DNA from: Echinostoma caproni
Taxonomy: Eukaryota; Platyhelminthes; Trematoda; Plagiorchiida; Echinostomatidae
Reading direction: 5' to 3'
Assembly: GCA_900618425.1 (NCBI GenBank)
Contig: UZAN01042776.1
Coordinates: 1 to 15,488, forward strand
DNA length: 15,488 nucleotides
The position numbers and the translations under genes were made by a program. Positions 1 through 8,856 of this stretch are shown here, in pieces (the first letter of the stretch is position 1; each line of letters opens with the position of its first letter). The notes beneath the pieces were generated by a model. It was given only the letters and a program-made list of their open reading frames with translations, was not told the DNA's origin and did not search any database.

Positions 1-588
1 CTGGACGCAAGATTGGCCCGGGCCACACATCGTCCTGTGCAAACTGAACTGAACTGAATTGACCTGAACTCGCCTAATTTGACCTTGACGAGGTTTACAC
101 TTTTGAAGAAGAATATATTTAACCGCTTGAGCCACAACGTCTTTGTCGAATAAAGCAAAAATGTGTTACGAAACTGTTTGCGGACGATGTTGAAAAAGAA
201 CATGGGTTGGTAAGTTTTAGTTTTTAAATGTTTATTCGATTTAACTTAGTTATTTTTATAATTGGAGTACATATATTTATACTATACTATAATAATTCTA
301 TAGAAGTATTTAATATCACGTAATAATAAACACTTTTATATAACTATATGCAATATATGTTTATACAATGTATGCAACTTAATTCATGAATAGCGTGGTG
401 CTTTGGAGCACTGATGTATAAATTTATAGAATATTACGTAAACTTCCAAACAAAAAATATATTTTCCATAATCCTATGGGATATTGGATAGGGTAAAGGA
501 TATTCAAGTTTATCCTTTGATTTTCTTTTATTCTACTTTGAGAAAATTTATATAAATTAATATTTGACGTGATCACATCGAACATTTT
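1..588. other. AT-rich noncoding stretch, possible repeat end at left edge
   Basis: No gene is visible. The first 70 bases are richer in GC than the rest: a perfect 12-base palindrome TGGCCCGGGCCA lies at 14-25, and a short run of the pentamer CTGAA (three perfect copies at 44-58, one more at 64-68) follows. An AATAAA hexamer sits at 149-154. A GC-richer start, a short tandem repeat and a polyadenylation-type hexamer could be the 3' edge of a retroelement, but no partner copy is in the window. From 230 onward the sequence is simple AT-rich DNA. Confidence 0.35.
44..68 (+). repeat. Short tandem repeat of CTGAA
   Basis: CTGAA occurs three times in direct succession at 44-58. A diverged unit at 59-63 and a fourth perfect unit at 64-68 follow. 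The array is too short to call a satellite and is best described as a degenerate microsatellite. Confidence 0.7.
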
Positions 589-641
589 TATTTGTATAAA
601 TTTATACAAATACAAATTTATATTAATATAAATTTGTATTT
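589..641. repeat. Two overlapping perfect palindromes
   Basis: Bases 589-612 form a perfect 24-base palindrome with centre between 600 and 601. Bases 608-641 form a perfect 34-base palindrome with centre between 624 and 625 and no unpaired loop. They overlap by five bases and share related half-sites around ACAAATTTATA. I checked the pairing of the longer one base by base. AT-rich palindromes of this length can extrude as cruciforms or arise by foldback. No protein-binding site can be assigned. Confidence 0.9.
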
Positions 642-821
642 ATTTGTATTATTATTTATTAGTAAATTTCAATAAAAGTACGAGTTTCATTTGANAAAAG
701 ATGTATAGTTAAGTGATGGGAAAGGCAGTTAAAACCATTAGGAAGATGCATCTTCAAAGCGAACCCATTACTTATTGCATGTGATTCGGAATAATAAAAG
801 AACGAAAATTGGGTTGGAAAA

Positions 822-842
822 TTGTAGCTGATTGTAGCTGAC
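822..842 (+). repeat. Direct duplication of a ten-base unit
   Basis: The unit ATTGTAGCTG occurs twice in direct succession just upstream of the inverted repeat at 843-878. It is probably a slippage duplication. Confidence 0.6.
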
Positions 843-878
843 AAGTAGCGCGCTATCCACTGACGACGTGCTACTTGG
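843..878. repeat. Inverted repeat CAAGTAGC / GCTACTTG
   Basis: CAAGTAGC at 843-850 is the exact reverse complement of GCTACTTG at about 871-878, with a spacer of about 20 bases containing CTGACGA. The stem is eight base pairs. The spacer was tested as a hammerhead ribozyme core and does not fit. Confidence 0.6.
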
Positions 879-897
879 GGTATTACATCCATATATA

Positions 898-913
898 GCC
901 GTATGCATACGGC
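898..913. repeat. Perfect 16-base palindrome GCCGTATGCATACGGC
   Basis: The 16 bases are fully self-complementary, with centre between 905 and 906. The site lies inside the minus-strand frame 659-1015 and is richer in GC than the other palindromes of the region. It may be a dyad binding site or part of a foldback repeat; the sequence does not decide. Confidence 0.8.
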
Positions 914-1081
914 ATGAGTATCTAACATGACTAGCGGTTCTTCAACCGACTGTTTCGCAACGGCAGTTTTCTCTTCGTACCTCTTGTTTTTCTTTAGGTT
1001 TCCTGGTAGATCCATTCAAGCTTAACGTGACCATCAAACCACGGACTAGTAGCACCCTCATCCTACGCTGGTGACGAGCAT

Positions 1082-1150
1082 CAGGACAGGTTCAACTTCC
1101 GACCGGTCCTGTATAATTGAAGACTATCAGAACATGGTTACAAAACCATG
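1082..1150. repeat. Two adjacent short hairpins
   Basis: CAGGAC at 1082-1087 pairs with GTCCTG at 1106-1111. Then CATGGTT at 1133-1139 pairs with AACCATG at 1144-1150 across the loop ACAA. Both are exact, with stems of six and seven base pairs. They stand in a GC-richer stretch (about 1020-1120) that ends the AT-rich left part and may belong to the same unknown repeat as the frame at 659-1015. Confidence 0.55.
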
Positions 1151-1314
1151 GCATACTTATCAGAAACATCAAGGTTCATATATCAAGCATTGACTTAGCC
1201 TATCAATCAAGTAGTTTAATCACAAAAGCTAGACTACCGTTAATCTTTTCCTTCTAACATAACGACCCTTTATCTCTACCGGGCACAATCAAATGTACCG
1301 TCGATATTTAGCAT

Positions 1315-1337
1315 ATATCGCCATTATTTGGCGATAT
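1315..1337. repeat. Hairpin ATATCGCC / GGCGATAT
   Basis: An exact eight-base-pair stem (1315-1322 with 1330-1337) closes a seven-base loop. There is no T tract after it and no gene before it, so it is not called a terminator. Confidence 0.6.
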
Positions 1338-1680
1338 CGATCTTCCAGAGAACGTTTCTTCACTAGATATAGCAACTAGGAGACTTTCATAATTAAGTTT
1401 TGCTTTAACTAGTATCATGCTTTCAATTAGCCCAAAAAGACCGCATTAGCACAATTCCCCTGTGGTGAGCTCTGTATCGCACGCTTTCCTTGCATTGATC
1501 AGATCTACCTTCAGGTTTCCACTGCCGTTGCTTAAATAACACCCTAGGTCTAGCCAAACTTACTTCCAACATTTCGGAAGTTTCAGAATATATCAGAATA
1601 TATCGAGACAGATATCCAGAACGAATGTGAGGATACATTAATGACAGGTACTGATGAACATCAGCAACCTCCTAGTCACT

Positions 1681-1704
1681 AAATGACCATATATATGGTC
1701 ATTT
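1681..1704. repeat. Perfect 24-base palindrome
   Basis: AAATGACCATAT is followed without spacer by its exact reverse complement. The centre is between 1692 and 1693. AT-dinucleotide-rich sequence follows (1705-1735). It belongs to the series of palindromes in the first 2 kb. Confidence 0.85.
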
Positions 1705-1801
1705 TATATATATGTATATAAATTTATATTCAGAATGTCAATATATATACATACCATGTGGTACTTAAATGGCCTACAATCGTATCCGGCTTATAGGCAT
1801 A

Positions 1802-1842
1802 TATGATTTAAATCATAAATGATGATGATTATTTAAATAATC
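1802..1842. repeat. Two adjacent perfect 16-base palindromes
   Basis: TATGATTTAAATCATA (1802-1817) and GATTATTTAAATAATC (1827-1842) are each fully self-complementary around a TTTAAA core, and are separated by nine bases containing GATGAT. Their centres lie 25 bases apart. The shared core suggests one half-site pattern copied twice, though AT-rich sequence makes such sites less surprising. Confidence 0.75.
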
Positions 1843-3556
1843 GTGATTATGATATAGAACTGAAAAGGAAATCGATCAGAAAAATATAAGTTTCGAATGG
1901 AATTATAGATAATATTTTATATAGAAGCAACCTATTTATAAATTTACATTATATATAACGCAGGCTGTAACAATAAACACTACGGTTTATTTCAGATAGC
2001 ACAGGGCGTATTGAAAAGGCCATTTCAGTTGAGAAATCACTTCGAAGTATTGTTTGTGAATGTTTATCACTTACAACACTAAGTTTAAAGGATTTTTACT
2101 TGTGAGCCTCGAGACTCTGAATCCATCTGGCCTAGTGTATAGAAAGATGGTGCTTCTAGGGATATGCTGAGAAAAGGAAAAAAAGATGTTTTCTCGATGC
2201 ACTAGTCAGAGAACTTGGTTTCGCAATTTGGAAATTGTGAACGTTTAAGCGTCCTGGTGTGAGGAGTATATCTCTCAAGTTATCGATTCTGATAAACTTC
2301 TCAAAACCAACCGCAACTTCAATGAATTTTAGATTTCGAGGTCACTCACGGTCTTCTTAATCTAAATGCTAACCTCTGGGAACGTTTTCGGCCAAAGTGC
2401 AACTAGTAACACCTTGCAAGTTTTACCATTGATGCAGTGGACTACTTCTACGAGTAGCCGGTTCCGGATAGGTGTGGCGCTGTGAAAGATAAATTTGACC
2501 TAGACTTCCAACTGGTGTGATTCCGTTGAAGTTTGTACCATGATCTCTCGTACTTTGAGCAATAGAAATCGAAAAGTTTGAGACTCTATAAGATCTCCTC
2601 TTACTCGCATATGCTCCAGTGAGAAGACATTAAGATTTCTCAGCCGCTACTAATGGCTTTTCTCTTTTCTTAGTTACCATCCTGGTAGCTGACTTTGCAA
2701 CCTTTAAAAACGTGCCACATTTCTCCTGTAGTAATTTGTATATGGCAACACTTAATGTTCTATGTAGGCAAAAAATTGCCTTATGCAAGGGAATAGAAAC
2801 TGCAGACCGTTTGTATTTGACTGCAACACATAACTTGAACAGTCATGCCTTAGTCTGATTGACAGTCTTAGAAAACTGAGTGATGTTCTTTCAAGTTTTT
2901 GCTGATAAAGACCCATGGGTTCTTCATCTGCGAGATCTGTTGCATTGATATTCTACTTATTTAGTACATACTAGCTCTAGTTTCCGAAAAGTGTCAATTA
3001 TTTAGATTAAAAGATAAATTACACTAGACTAAGCATCAGTGTAATACCTTTAGAACCATTTGCACATTTATTCATCATTTGAATAACACAAGTGTATACT
3101 AAACAAGAATTGTGAAGATCCTGCGCCAGATGGTTAATGAACATGAGTAATAGCAAGAGATCTAATGCTAAACTTTAGGCAGCCTTACTTGTAAAGTGTA
3201 ATTGCTCAACAAGGCTACTATTCATACCCTCAGTTTACTTATTATGTCGGACTCCTGATTTTGATTTTCAAAAAGCGATAGCTGATGAAGTCAAATGTGT
3301 TGCATAAGTCTAAGTGGCATACTACTTCTTGTCTATACATTAAGTGAGTTTGTCCAGGAAGACTAAAAGATCTGTTAGGCATGTTTTCCATTCAAAAGCC
3401 ATGCTGTCATTCAGGCTTGTTTAAACCTCAGGCACTTATACAGGACTGACCTTAGAGGATAGGGATTATAATTCTCTTTTGTGTTTTGATCTAGACGTGT
3501 GCAGCGCTTCTACTGCAATTGTTCGCAATCCTTTGAAAACGTAGCGTTTTTCACGG
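1843..3556. other. Unassigned stretch without a gene
   Basis: No reading frame of note and no motif that I recognise on either strand. From about 2100 the base composition becomes less extreme than in the left 2 kb, which would fit old, heavily mutated mobile-element DNA upstream of the reverse transcriptase remnant at 3557. I could not identify gag or protease motifs, a primer-binding site or a long terminal repeat. Confidence 0.4.
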
Positions 3557-3903
3557 ATGCTCAAAAGATTTTATCGGTCTGAACCCCTGCCAGCGGTTTT
3601 ACTATATTTGGATGGTTCCATCCGTATCTGTTCTGATTTCTCGACGCATATCTGTCTGATAGATAGTTCTTTTAGCGAACTGTGGCGTACTAATATTCTT
3701 TCTATCCACGGATTATCTAGATTGACCAGTTTCCTATACAAGCTTTTGAAGAAAAAAATGGTGTTTTTGCCTTACGGCGACTACACGTGGCTGTGCTTTT
3801 GTCAGGAAAATTAAATGTTTTCACACTCTCCCTTTAGCGAGCATTGGCTTTCAGGTACGCCTGCAATCTTTCTGCATTCTTTTGGGGGTCTCGCACTAAT
3901 TTA
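3557..3903 (+). pseudogene. Decayed Gypsy-type retrotransposon reverse transcriptase
   Basis: In an intact Gypsy/Ty3-type element this region of Pol copies the element RNA into DNA. The open frame 3557-3814 (85 codons) carries GSIRICSDFST at residues 20-30, matching the conserved (V/I)R(I/C)C.DFSTGLN segment of Gypsy reverse transcriptases. It is preceded by a SE..PAV stretch (residues 8-14) at the place of the usual S.WA.P.V. After residue 30 the reading degrades. In another frame, about 3817-3903, a stop is followed by sequence resembling the later FRY.RLPFG block (AFRYA, then TTTTGGGGGTCTC at DNA level). So the domain is present in order but broken by at least one frame change, one stop and small insertions. 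No YVDD-type catalytic block, RNase H, integrase or LTRs were found. Assigned by motif only; the first segment is fairly secure, the second less so. Confidence 0.6.
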
Positions 3904-6143
3904 AACTCAAAGTCTAATTTGGCGAACCTACCAAGCCCTTGTGCTATGTTCCGTGCCCGTTTGTAGTCCAGGCTTGTTGTGTGCCATAGGGCTTAAAGCG
4001 GACCCAGAATCTTCGGCTAAAGTTTAGCCGATTTATACCTCTTACACCTTTCCTCTGATGGCTCAAACGTTTCAGTAGTTTCTATTAACTTTGCTTTTAC
4101 GACATTCTACTTATGTTGCACAGTACGTTCTGAAGAAATCTGGCATCAGCTGATATTGTTTGCAGATCTCATTAGTTGTATCTCGTTCATGCAGCCGTAG
4201 AAGCGCATAAGAGGCCATTACCTACAATTTCTAACCACTGGCCTAAAAAGAGTAACTTCATGGTCGCTCTTACCCAATGGTCTCTCTATCTCAAAGCTAA
4301 CTATGTCTAAAAAGTATATTTTGACAACTAGGTCAAACAATGAGGGTCACTTTTGCTCTTTTCACAAGCTGTGTCAGAACTCTTCATAGTAAGAATACAG
4401 TGCGAGTTCCCCGATGCGCACCATACCAACTACGAAAAATAGAGTCACCAGTGACAAAAAAGCTTTTGTATTTCCAAAGATTTCCTCCTGATATGATCGT
4501 CTTATTTGACATTTTTCATCTTTTAAATGGCTTCTTATCCCTATACCATAGTATATACATAAACAGTCGGATGAGAGTATTTATTCATTACGTTTAAACT
4601 TAATTAAGAATAATCAGGCTTCTGTGAGCGGATATATGAATCTTGTCATTAAGCCCCAATGTATGAACTATCAGTAAAACACTTAGTTGCTAGTTAGTAA
4701 TAACTGTAAAACTAATGGCGGCCACAGAAAAGAGGAATACAACTGTCAATATCATTGCATTGAATTATGTACAAAATCATTGGTTCACATCGGGATAGAA
4801 TAGATTATTTTCTCTCAAGGGCATGCTCTCTCTGTTTATACTGACGAGTATCTTTTTCTCTTGCAGCATCTCGGGTTTTTAGTTTGGCACCCTTAAACAT
4901 ATAGACGGCTTTTCTAGAAACGACTTCTCAGGAGCATTTTCTAATGCTCAATAAAGTTGTTATCCTGAAAATTAATGTTTTCATCCCTGTCCTGTTTCTA
5001 TATTTCCTCTTCAACCCATGGTTATTTTGGCGATGTATCTGTAAATATTGCTGTAACAAATATTCAAACTGCAAATAAGTGTCTACAAATAATGACACAA
5101 ACTACTTCAACTTGCTCCAAGGCTTATTATATTTGTCTGCATATATCGGCTCATACAAGAGTGTATGCGTAGCATTTCTGAAGCACTCTGTGTACTTTGA
5201 CGCTAATCAATGTTAATCTAACGAAATGTCTCACAAATAAGTGCATGCAAATACTGTTTACCAAAAAGGCGTGGATATCTTACCTGATAATAAAGCAAAT
5301 TATACTCCATTTGTGTGTAAGGTAGAAAAACAAATGTCTCCTTTTGAATGCATCATTGAATGCGTTGGAGTGATTTCCTATTAAAAAGCTTTAATCTTGA
5401 TTCATCAAAGACCTTATGGAGTTTTATATTTTACATCGCCGGCACTTTATTGTTAAAATTTGATTCTAACTAGAAATGATTAACGTATAACATAATATTT
5501 GTGATTATACAACTACGTTTTGTATCATAAAATTTCAGATCACTAAACTTGTTACAAAACTGAAATCTTTTTTCTGAGAGACAGGGAAGTTTCGTACACT
5601 CGAGAAGTTATTGTTGGCAATAAGTGTTGTTGCTTGGTGCTGCACATACTGTATTATTGTAAAATATTAACTATTATACACTCAATAACATCAGTTATTA
5701 CTGAAAAGTAAAGAATTGAAATGACTATACAAGCTGACCTGACTTTACATAACAATTTCTCATTATGTCATACTTTGCTCAATTCTGTGGTAAATTCAAC
5801 GAGTTTTATGACGTGTACCTCAATTTTCAGGTTGTGGATTGCACAAGGAAGAAGTGTTATCCAAAATTCCTACATATGATCAATGCAACTGCAACAGGAT
5901 GTTTCGTGAATTCAGAGTTTCATTCCCATTTCGTCCTTGAACTTTAAGTCAATCCATTGTTATAAAAATGTGCGTATAATAAAATAAATGCCTCCAATAT
6001 AAGAACTTTTGCTTTCCTTATTGCCCAAGGCAACTCCAGAAGTATAGCCATCTATATATCGTCTTTAACTGTGAAAAAACTATGAATTTCTACTTTTCTG
6101 AAGAGTGACGTTTAGTCCTTGCTGCTGGTTATTCGTAATTTGG
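3904..6143. other. T-rich stretch without a recognisable gene
   Basis: Small plus-strand frames at 4340-4597, 4975-5172 and 5765-5947 have no recognisable motif, no paired splice signals and an amino-acid make-up expected from T-rich DNA. The rest of the Gypsy Pol would be expected downstream of 3903, but RNase H and integrase signatures (the HHCC finger, the D,D-35-E core) were not seen. The stretch is either further element decay or unique intergenic DNA. Confidence 0.4.
4013..4031. repeat. Hairpin TCGGCTAA / TTAGCCGA
   Basis: An exact eight-base-pair stem with the three-base loop AGT. It is isolated, with no T tract and no neighbouring gene end. Confidence 0.6.
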
Positions 6144-6350
6144 TTACCGTTCCTCAATCATTTTCAGCCACTGCGTTATGAGCACTGATGGATAAAACGA
6201 GCCAAATTGATAATCACCTGTCGGCAGTATATACTTAAGTATTAAGGTGTACAGATCAAACAACTTGCTACGAGGTATCTCAGACCTACAGTCTTTTCCT
6301 ATAGTTTCATGTCTGCACCGTGTTTCAGTGACCACTGTTTGGCTGATGAA
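6144..6350 (-). other. Exon-like minus-strand frame of unknown product
   Basis: About 70 codons are open between an in-frame TAG upstream and a TAA at 6144-6146. The translation is protein-like, with the segment LFDLYTLILKYILPTGDYQF and an end of QWLKMIEER. On the minus strand a possible 3' splice acceptor (TTGTCTTCATCAG, AG at 6344-6343) precedes it. A possible donor (CG|GTAACC) overlaps the final codons, so the stop would fall in an intron if that donor were used. This is the pattern of a short internal exon, but no matching exon can be linked on either side. I do not recognise the protein. It may be chance: the stretch is short and the donor is not a strong match. Confidence 0.25.
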
Positions 6351-6609
6351 GACAACCTATCTGATCACATAAACGTACAGGCGATTCCTTGACTTGAACT
6401 TCTACTGTAATGAGCAAAACAGTTAATTTCAAATTTAAAAGTATCAGGCAATGGGTAAATAATCCTGTGCATATACAGAAAATCCTGATTAAGGGCAATT
6501 AATGATGCACAAGGGCTGAAAAGTTACATTTGAAAGACTAAATCATGAGAAAAAAATAGTGAAGTATGAGAGAAGTCAAGGGGGGATTTACAGTCAAAAT
6601 AAATGTGTA

Positions 6610-6790
6610 CAAAGATGGGAGTCAAGTTGAGAACGTACGGTGATGGCTTCCCGTTCGAATCACAACACCTCCCCCACCACCTGAATTACTGCGTTGTGTT
6701 GTATGGCGGTCTTGTGATTAGCCTCTTCCCTCATCCTGCATCGTCATGTATTCAATTAAAGGAAGTAAAAATGAGAAAAATTAATAAAAA
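6610..6790 (+). mobile_element. tRNA-derived SINE-like repeat, copy 1 (degenerate head)
   Basis: This stretch shares its order of blocks with 8857-9047. A pol III B-box-like GTTCGAATC (6653-6661) is followed by CACC-rich sequence, then TATGGCGGTCTTGTGATTAG, then a CTCTTCC..CATCCTG block. It ends with TTCAATTAAAGGAAGTAAAA (6751-6770) and an A-rich tail to about 6790. The tRNA-like head upstream of the B box is too diverged to show an A box. SINEs of this kind carry no protein and move with the machinery of a partner LINE, usually sharing its 3' end; the partner is not in this window. No clean target-site duplication was found. The orientation follows from the B box and tail. Confidence 0.65.
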
Positions 6791-7244
6791 GTGTGATTTT
6801 TTTTAATTGTGTTCATCATCAAAGAAAGTACAAACTACGCAATTTTGGCTGTACAAGTTAAGTATCAAGTTTTAAATGGTCGTACTATAATCACGTTTTA
6901 CAATCCTAGGAAAATGTGGTTAGATAGGATCATTGTCGAACCAAGTTAAGTGTGAACTTTATTCATTAATTGTGGACAGAATTTTCAGTGAAAGAGAGAG
7001 AATAATTCCGATAAATTCATTTGAAAAACAGAGATGTGGCGAACAAGCTTGGTTTCAGTGCTTTATCTACTGGCCAATTACAGCACATTATAAAACTCAG
7101 GGAAATAACACGAGGAGACAGTCAAATCGGGGTTTGGGTATGTGCAAAATGGACGTTCAGGGGTTCAGAGGGAGGGGGCTGTTTCAACACTGATCGCGTG
7201 ATTCGTGATAATTCCTTGCGAAGTGTGAATTTTTGACTGAAGTG
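6791..7244 (-). mobile_element. Probable 3' flank of the Penelope-like element
   Basis: Downstream of the endonuclease frame on the minus strand there is no further coding. Two plus-strand frames here (from 6933 and 7021) are antisense readings of it and have no motifs. It is most simply the 3' untranslated part of the Penelope-like element, down to the SINE-like copy that ends near 6790. The element's own 3' end could not be fixed, because no terminal repeat partner was seen. Confidence 0.35.
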
Positions 7245-7830
7245 TTAGGTAGGGGCAATTCGAACACATGACAATGGGAGGGAAAGGGATTTAACGAACT
7301 GTTTGTGTGCAAATAATGAGGGTTTGTTTATTCTAATTGCTATCGCCTCTGCTGTAGATAACAACCCAATTTTCGCATCCGTAGACCGAATCCCCATCAG
7401 TAAATAGATTGGAAGGAAGGATTCCCGCATATTCACGGTGTGATTCATCTCGGCCAGATGTATAGCAACCGCACTCGCACCAGCCTTTATCGATCCCTGA
7501 CTGAACCAAGCTGGATGGTGTTCTCTCATCCGATCGACCAGGCGTTTCGTGGTGCGACTCACGTAAATTGCGCCACAGCAGCAAGTAAACTGGTTGACAC
7601 ACAAAGAGGTCATCTACATCAGTAGCGAGTCCTTCATCTGTAACGCGAGAACTGATTTTTAAGCGTAAAATATGCTCAATTCCGTTGAGAAATAACTATT
7701 TTCTACTACATTCCTCAGTTGTTTGCTCATTGTCCTCGCAAGGGTGTCACATTTGAAAGATAATGAAGTGCAAACCATTTTTTCTCCACTGTTGGGTCCG
7801 TTGATATTGTAACGTAAGCTCTCATTACAT
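7245..7830 (-). pseudogene. Penelope-like element C-terminus with GIY-YIG endonuclease, two in-frame stops
   Basis: Penelope-like elements encode one protein, a reverse transcriptase joined to a GIY-YIG endonuclease that nicks the target DNA. One minus-strand frame from about 7830 to the stop at 7245-7247 reads as this C-terminus. Its longest open part is 122 codons from 7613. A cysteine cluster (C11-C13) precedes GAIY (14-17), then RTTKRL..R (20-28), H52 and H58, the probable catalytic glutamate E89 in STAEAIAIRINKP, and a final KQFVKSLSLPLS. Upstream in the same frame lie the linker motifs SLSF, KQLRNVVENSYF and KSVLALQMKD. Damage: TAG at 7614-7616, TAA at 7659-7661, and serine replacing the glycine of the YIG motif (residue 19). 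The reverse transcriptase was not found at higher coordinates, so this looks like a 5'-truncated dead copy. Family assignment is confident. Confidence 0.85.
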
Positions 7831-8856
7831 ATTATAAAAAGAAGTCAAAATGCAATATTTCAGAACTTAGGTCGGGAATAATGTTTCCTACAGAGCTTTG
7901 GCACTGATTGCAGGAAGTATGAAGAATGACTTAGAAGTAAATAACTAGTCACGGATGTTACACGGAGAGGGGGGCCGTAGTATATGGTGATGAGTGGGTT
8001 ATGGAAATCTTAGTGTTTACGGACGTGCACCTAGGTGAATGATTAAATTATTTGTAAAAAAACAAATAAATATAGATAGCTTTTACCGTTGTTAATTTGC
8101 CAATATATCATTTTATGTGTGATCACTTGGTTTTGAGATGAATTGAGATATTTTTATCAAAACCATTCGCAATGGGTTCCTTTTGCATTTGGACAAAAAT
8201 GAAAAAACTGACAACCCCGTTAACAGATGTTCGGCAGTTACAATAATTTCAGAACGTTTATTGACACTGATACGAAATAAAAATAAAAACATTCTTTCAC
8301 ACTGCTCTGAAATCTGTGCACATTGACAGAATGCATCGAGAAGTAATCAATATTGGCGTAGATTGTTGCTCGGATAATCCAACCACCCGTTGAAGTCAAA
8401 TTGTGAAGTATGATGTGTTTATTTGTTTTTCGCTGGGCTTCTGCTATAGGCTGAAATAAGAAAAGATGATTTAGCAAAGTGATTCTTGCTGACCAACCTT
8501 GAATAATCATTTCCACTCTTCGGTCGTTGAAAAGAAAATGCCAAAAAAGAAACAGTGAAATGTCTTTTACACGAATTTACAATAAATCCCAACTAAAAAT
8601 TCCAATTCTGGTGATGCAAAATAAGTAAATGGGCAGATTCAAGATTTCAAGAGTAGCCTGTTAAAAGTGAGCTTGCGTTTTATTATAAAATGATAACAGC
8701 TCCTCCTTTTTATTGATCGTTTTTTAAGGGACGTTTACCGATCGAATACGGATGGAACAAATTTACACAGATTAATCATAGACAAAACGCATGTTTGGTT
8801 AAAATTTACGGAGTCTTTATTAAGCCGCAAACGAGTTGTTTCTTTAGCAGTTACGA
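7831..8856. other. Stretch without a recognisable gene
   Basis: If the Penelope-like element were full length its reverse transcriptase would lie here on the minus strand, but no RT motif was seen in any frame. The minus-strand frame 8238-8516 (92 codons) has no motif and a composition expected from AT-rich DNA. A small AT hairpin (TTATTTGT at 8048-8055, ACAAATAA at 8062-8069, loop of six A) is the only structure noted. Confidence 0.4.
8048..8069. repeat. AT-rich hairpin with a six-A loop
   Basis: TTATTTGT and ACAAATAA are exact reverse complements around AAAAAA. The half-site TTATTTGTA resembles those in the palindromes at 589-641, which may only reflect AT-richness. Confidence 0.5.

Larger units (their letters stand above)
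659..1015 (-). pseudogene. Unrecognised minus-strand reading frame, possible decayed coding sequence
   Basis: An open frame of 118 codons starts at an ATG at 1013-1015, directly preceded by an in-frame TGA, and crosses one undetermined base near its 3' end. The first half is charged and protein-like: a lysine-rich N-terminus (DLPGNLKKNKRYEEK) is followed by a mixed hydrophobic and basic stretch (VIPQVARRQWIARYL). The last 40 codons drift into AT-rich composition. I do not recognise a family. It contains a perfect 16-base palindrome (898-913) and an eight-base inverted repeat (843-850 with 871-878), which is unusual for a real gene and suits repeat-derived DNA. No splice sites or upstream exon could be tied to it. 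It may be chance, or a scrap of a mobile element. Confidence 0.25.

Noticed and set aside
843..878. CTGACGA inside an inverted repeat, tested as a hammerhead ribozyme core (known from schistosome repeats and Penelope terminal repeats)
   Set aside because: No stem II directly after CTGACGA and no GAAA at the required place; the outer stem does not form the three-way junction.
1648..1660. CTGATGAACATCAG and other CTGATGA occurrences (3282, 6343) as ribozyme cores
   Set aside because: None has the GAAA box and complementary arms required.
4340..5947. Three short plus-strand frames (4340-4597, 4975-5172, 5765-5947) as small genes
   Set aside because: Composition-driven frames in T-rich DNA with no motifs, signal peptides of note or paired splice signals.
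6933..7236. Plus-strand frames of 86 and 71 codons
   Set aside because: They lie antisense to the 3' flank of the Penelope-like remnant, overlap each other in different frames and carry no motif.
7333..7625. Alternative frames on both strands inside the endonuclease region
   Set aside because: They are shadows of the GIY-YIG frame, which alone carries conserved motifs.
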